Notes under the pieces: generated by a model
Database searches by the model: none
Seen by the model: the letters and a program-made list of their open reading frames with translations, nothing else
Told to the model about the DNA's origin: nothing
Shown: positions 62,830 to 64,000 of the stretch, piece by piece
Position numbering within the stretch: position 1 is the first letter of the stretch
Layout: every line of letters starts with the position of its first letter
Program-made: the position numbers and the translations under genes
DNA from: Psychrobacter jeotgali
GTDB lineage: Bacteria > Pseudomonadota > Gammaproteobacteria > Pseudomonadales > Moraxellaceae
Direction of reading: 5' to 3'
Length of the DNA: 64,000 bases
NCBI RefSeq assembly: GCF_904846315.1
Contig: NZ_CAJHAF010000001.1
Coordinates: 1,426,001-1,490,000 of the forward strand

Positions 62830-63570
62830 TTAATCCTCTTTATACAGCTTAGTGGTGACTTGTTGCCAAACCATATCGGGCAATGCGCCTAAAGTTTTTA
62901 ATGGCAAGGTGAGTTTTTTGGGAAATTCAATAACCTCATTACCATTAGCAATACCATCACGAATTGCTCGGCTTGCCTGCTCGGTGGTCTGCAAAAAAGG
63001 CATAGGGAAATCGTTTTGCTTAGTCATCGGGGTCTCAACAAAGCCCGGAACCACCAAACTTACCGCCACATCGTATGGCGCTAGACTAATTTGCAAGGTT
63101 TTCATCAGATAATGAATCGCCGCCTTGGAGCCGCCATAAGCTTCAGCACGCGGGAAAGGCACATAAGCAGATGCTGACCCTATACCCACCAAGCGTCCTT
63201 TTGACGCTATCAGTTTGGGCAATACTCCTTCGATAGCGTGCGAAAGTGTTCCCAAATTAATAGATATCACTTTCATAAAGCACTCACTGTCAAAGTTGGG
63301 CATGTCTAAATATTCGCAGGTGCCGGCGCAGCAAATCGCCAAATCCACTTGGTCGATCTCAGCAAATGCAGCAATCACTTTTTCTCTATCCATCAGGTCC
63401 AAATCGATAGCTGTCGCGCCAAGCTCTTTCAATTCAGCTAATGCCTCGTCATCACGCCCAACCGTGTAGACTGTATTCCCATCTAGCAAATAGTCTTTGG
63501 CTACTTGCTTGCCAATACCAGAAGTAGCGCCGGTAATAAGAATATGTAAGCTTTGAGGAGAGTCGGTCAT
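62830..63570 (-). CDS. short-chain dehydrogenase/reductase (SDR)
   Basis: A 246-residue classical SDR. The cofactor motif is ITGATSGIGKQVA, with NADP/NAD discrimination by VGRDDE, then CCAGTCEYLDM, the catalytic Ser in VGIGSASAYVPF and Tyr-x-x-x-Lys as AYGGSKAAI. The C-terminal segment VSLVVPGFVETPMTKQNDFPMPF is typical. ATG at 63570 has AAGGATTTTTAAA upstream; the longer reading from 63600 was rejected. It heads the cluster of five minus-strand genes and probably acts on a carbonyl or hydroxyl group of the lipid product. Confidence 0.9.
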   Translation of the reverse strand: MTDSPQSLHILITGATSGIGKQVAKDYLLDGNTVYTVGRDDEALAELKELGATAIDLDLMDREKVIAAFAEIDQVDLAICCAGTCEYLDMPNFDSECFMKVISINLGTLSHAIEGVLPKLIASKGRLVGIGSASAYVPFPRAEAYGGSKAAIHYLMKTLQISLAPYDVAVSLVVPGFVETPMTKQNDFPMPFLQTTEQASRAIRDGIANGNEVIEFPKKLTLPLKTLGALPDMVWQQVTTKLYKED

Positions 63571-63955
63571 TTTAAAAATCCTTTTTAAAATATTCTTCAA
63601 AATATAATCGGCTTTAAGAAATAAGCGAATCGATAGTCAATCAAAGATCAAAGACCAAAGACCAAAGAGTGCAAATTACTTCTGCTCAACTATAATCATT
63701 ATTAAAATAAATCTTATATTTAACAGCCATTTATTCATTAAAGCTAAATAATCGCATAATTACCATATGCGGTAAAGCGATTATTGTTGTTACTTCACAA
63801 TTCAATGTTCAAAGACGAATTATGTATACCGTCGCTAAATGCTATATTTTCTTTTATAGCGCTATAAGACAGCACTATATAGCCATGCTACAATAATTAT
63901 CCGTAGCCACCATTACTGTTCCTAACTTCCACTCACCTATAAAAAAGGATATTCC
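63571..63955. promoter_or_regulatory. divergent control region, SDR cluster and aminotransferase
   Basis: 385 bp without a gene. It holds a 7-bp tandem repeat (YCAAAGA, four copies, 63641-63668) and a long imperfect hairpin. In the hairpin AATAATCGC (63747-63755) pairs with GCGATTATT (63777-63785), and TTACC/GGTAA lies inside. Neither is followed by a T-run in a terminator position. AAAAAAGGATATTCC at 63941-63955 is the ribosome binding site of the next gene. Confidence 0.55.
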
Positions 63956-64000
63956 ATGAGCGAATTACAACTATCCAACCGTGTCAATAACATCAAGCCA
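63956..64000 (+). CDS. start of a PLP-dependent (aspartate-type) aminotransferase, cut by the window end
   Basis: Only 15 codons are inside the window, reading MSELQLSNRVNNIKP. The pattern LSxRVxxIKP is the conserved start of class I aspartate/aromatic aminotransferases (typically continuing SATLAVS...). AAGGATATTCC is a strong ribosome binding site. The identification is tentative because so little is visible. Confidence 0.5.
   Translation, partial: MSELQLSNRVNNIKP

Overview
The window reads as a piece of chromosome from a moderately AT-rich, aerobic gammaproteobacterium of the Moraxellaceae, most likely Psychrobacter. This rests on recognising the protein sequences (AcnB, RlmKL, SotB, LhgO, a DUF1850/TAXI-TRAP set) and on the intergenic style; no database search was run. 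Genes are densely packed on both strands. I see no rRNA, tRNA, integrase, transposase or prophage genes.

Layout. 1-7.7 kb: queC, a small exported protein, a Bcp-type peroxiredoxin, an Lpd-like flavoprotein, an MscS channel and rlmL. 7.8-23.4 kb: a Ter stress-response locus. It starts with three TerD-family proteins, a DUF475/TerC-superfamily membrane protein, an AIM24-family protein and a minus-strand TerA. It continues with the predicted Ter-linked biosynthetic enzymes: ATP-grasp, PRTase-TRSP, HAD phosphatase, StiP-PELOTA and a citrate-lyase-like TIM-barrel lyase. Between the ATP-grasp gene and the other four enzymes lie a type I-F CRISPR array without cas genes, a structured trailer region about 0.8 kb long, and sotB. 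23.4-26 kb: a TPP riboswitch and thiM-thiE-thiD. 26-35.6 kb: housekeeping and transport genes including acnB and lipA. 35.7-39.4 kb: a minus-strand TAXI-TRAP operon. 40-47.9 kb: an amidohydrolase, a lipase-like hydrolase, dapD, lhgO, queE, a DMT exporter and a TRIC-family channel. 47.9-57.3 kb: recJ, two unknown genes, uvrB, dps, a glutathionyl-hydroquinone reductase, a CDF transporter and an acyl-CoA thioesterase. 57.4-63.6 kb: a minus-strand lipid-modification cluster (SDR, FAD oxidoreductase, DUF1365, Cfa-like, DUF2177). The first bases of an aminotransferase gene end the window.

The most unusual part is 15.1-17.1 kb. The array has 18 spacers, all exactly 32 bp, and 18 identical 28-bp repeats, preceded by a leader with a perfect IHF consensus and a sigma-70-like promoter. 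At its distal end the repeats change in a consistent way (the GAAA end becomes TGAG) and run into modules made of successive hairpins. Two or three diverged copies of these modules keep their stems through paired base changes, which points to selection for RNA or cruciform structure. The module ends in the 3' half of a CRISPR repeat and in one case is followed by a further 32-bp spacer. I do not recognise this element.

A second notable pattern is a 76-95 bp palindromic repeat present once in each of three consecutive intergenic gaps of the lipid-modification cluster. The Ter locus may make a modified nucleoside-like metabolite, as proposed for this enzyme set from comparative genomics. Its position around a CRISPR array is suggestive of phage or envelope-stress defence, but that link is inference.
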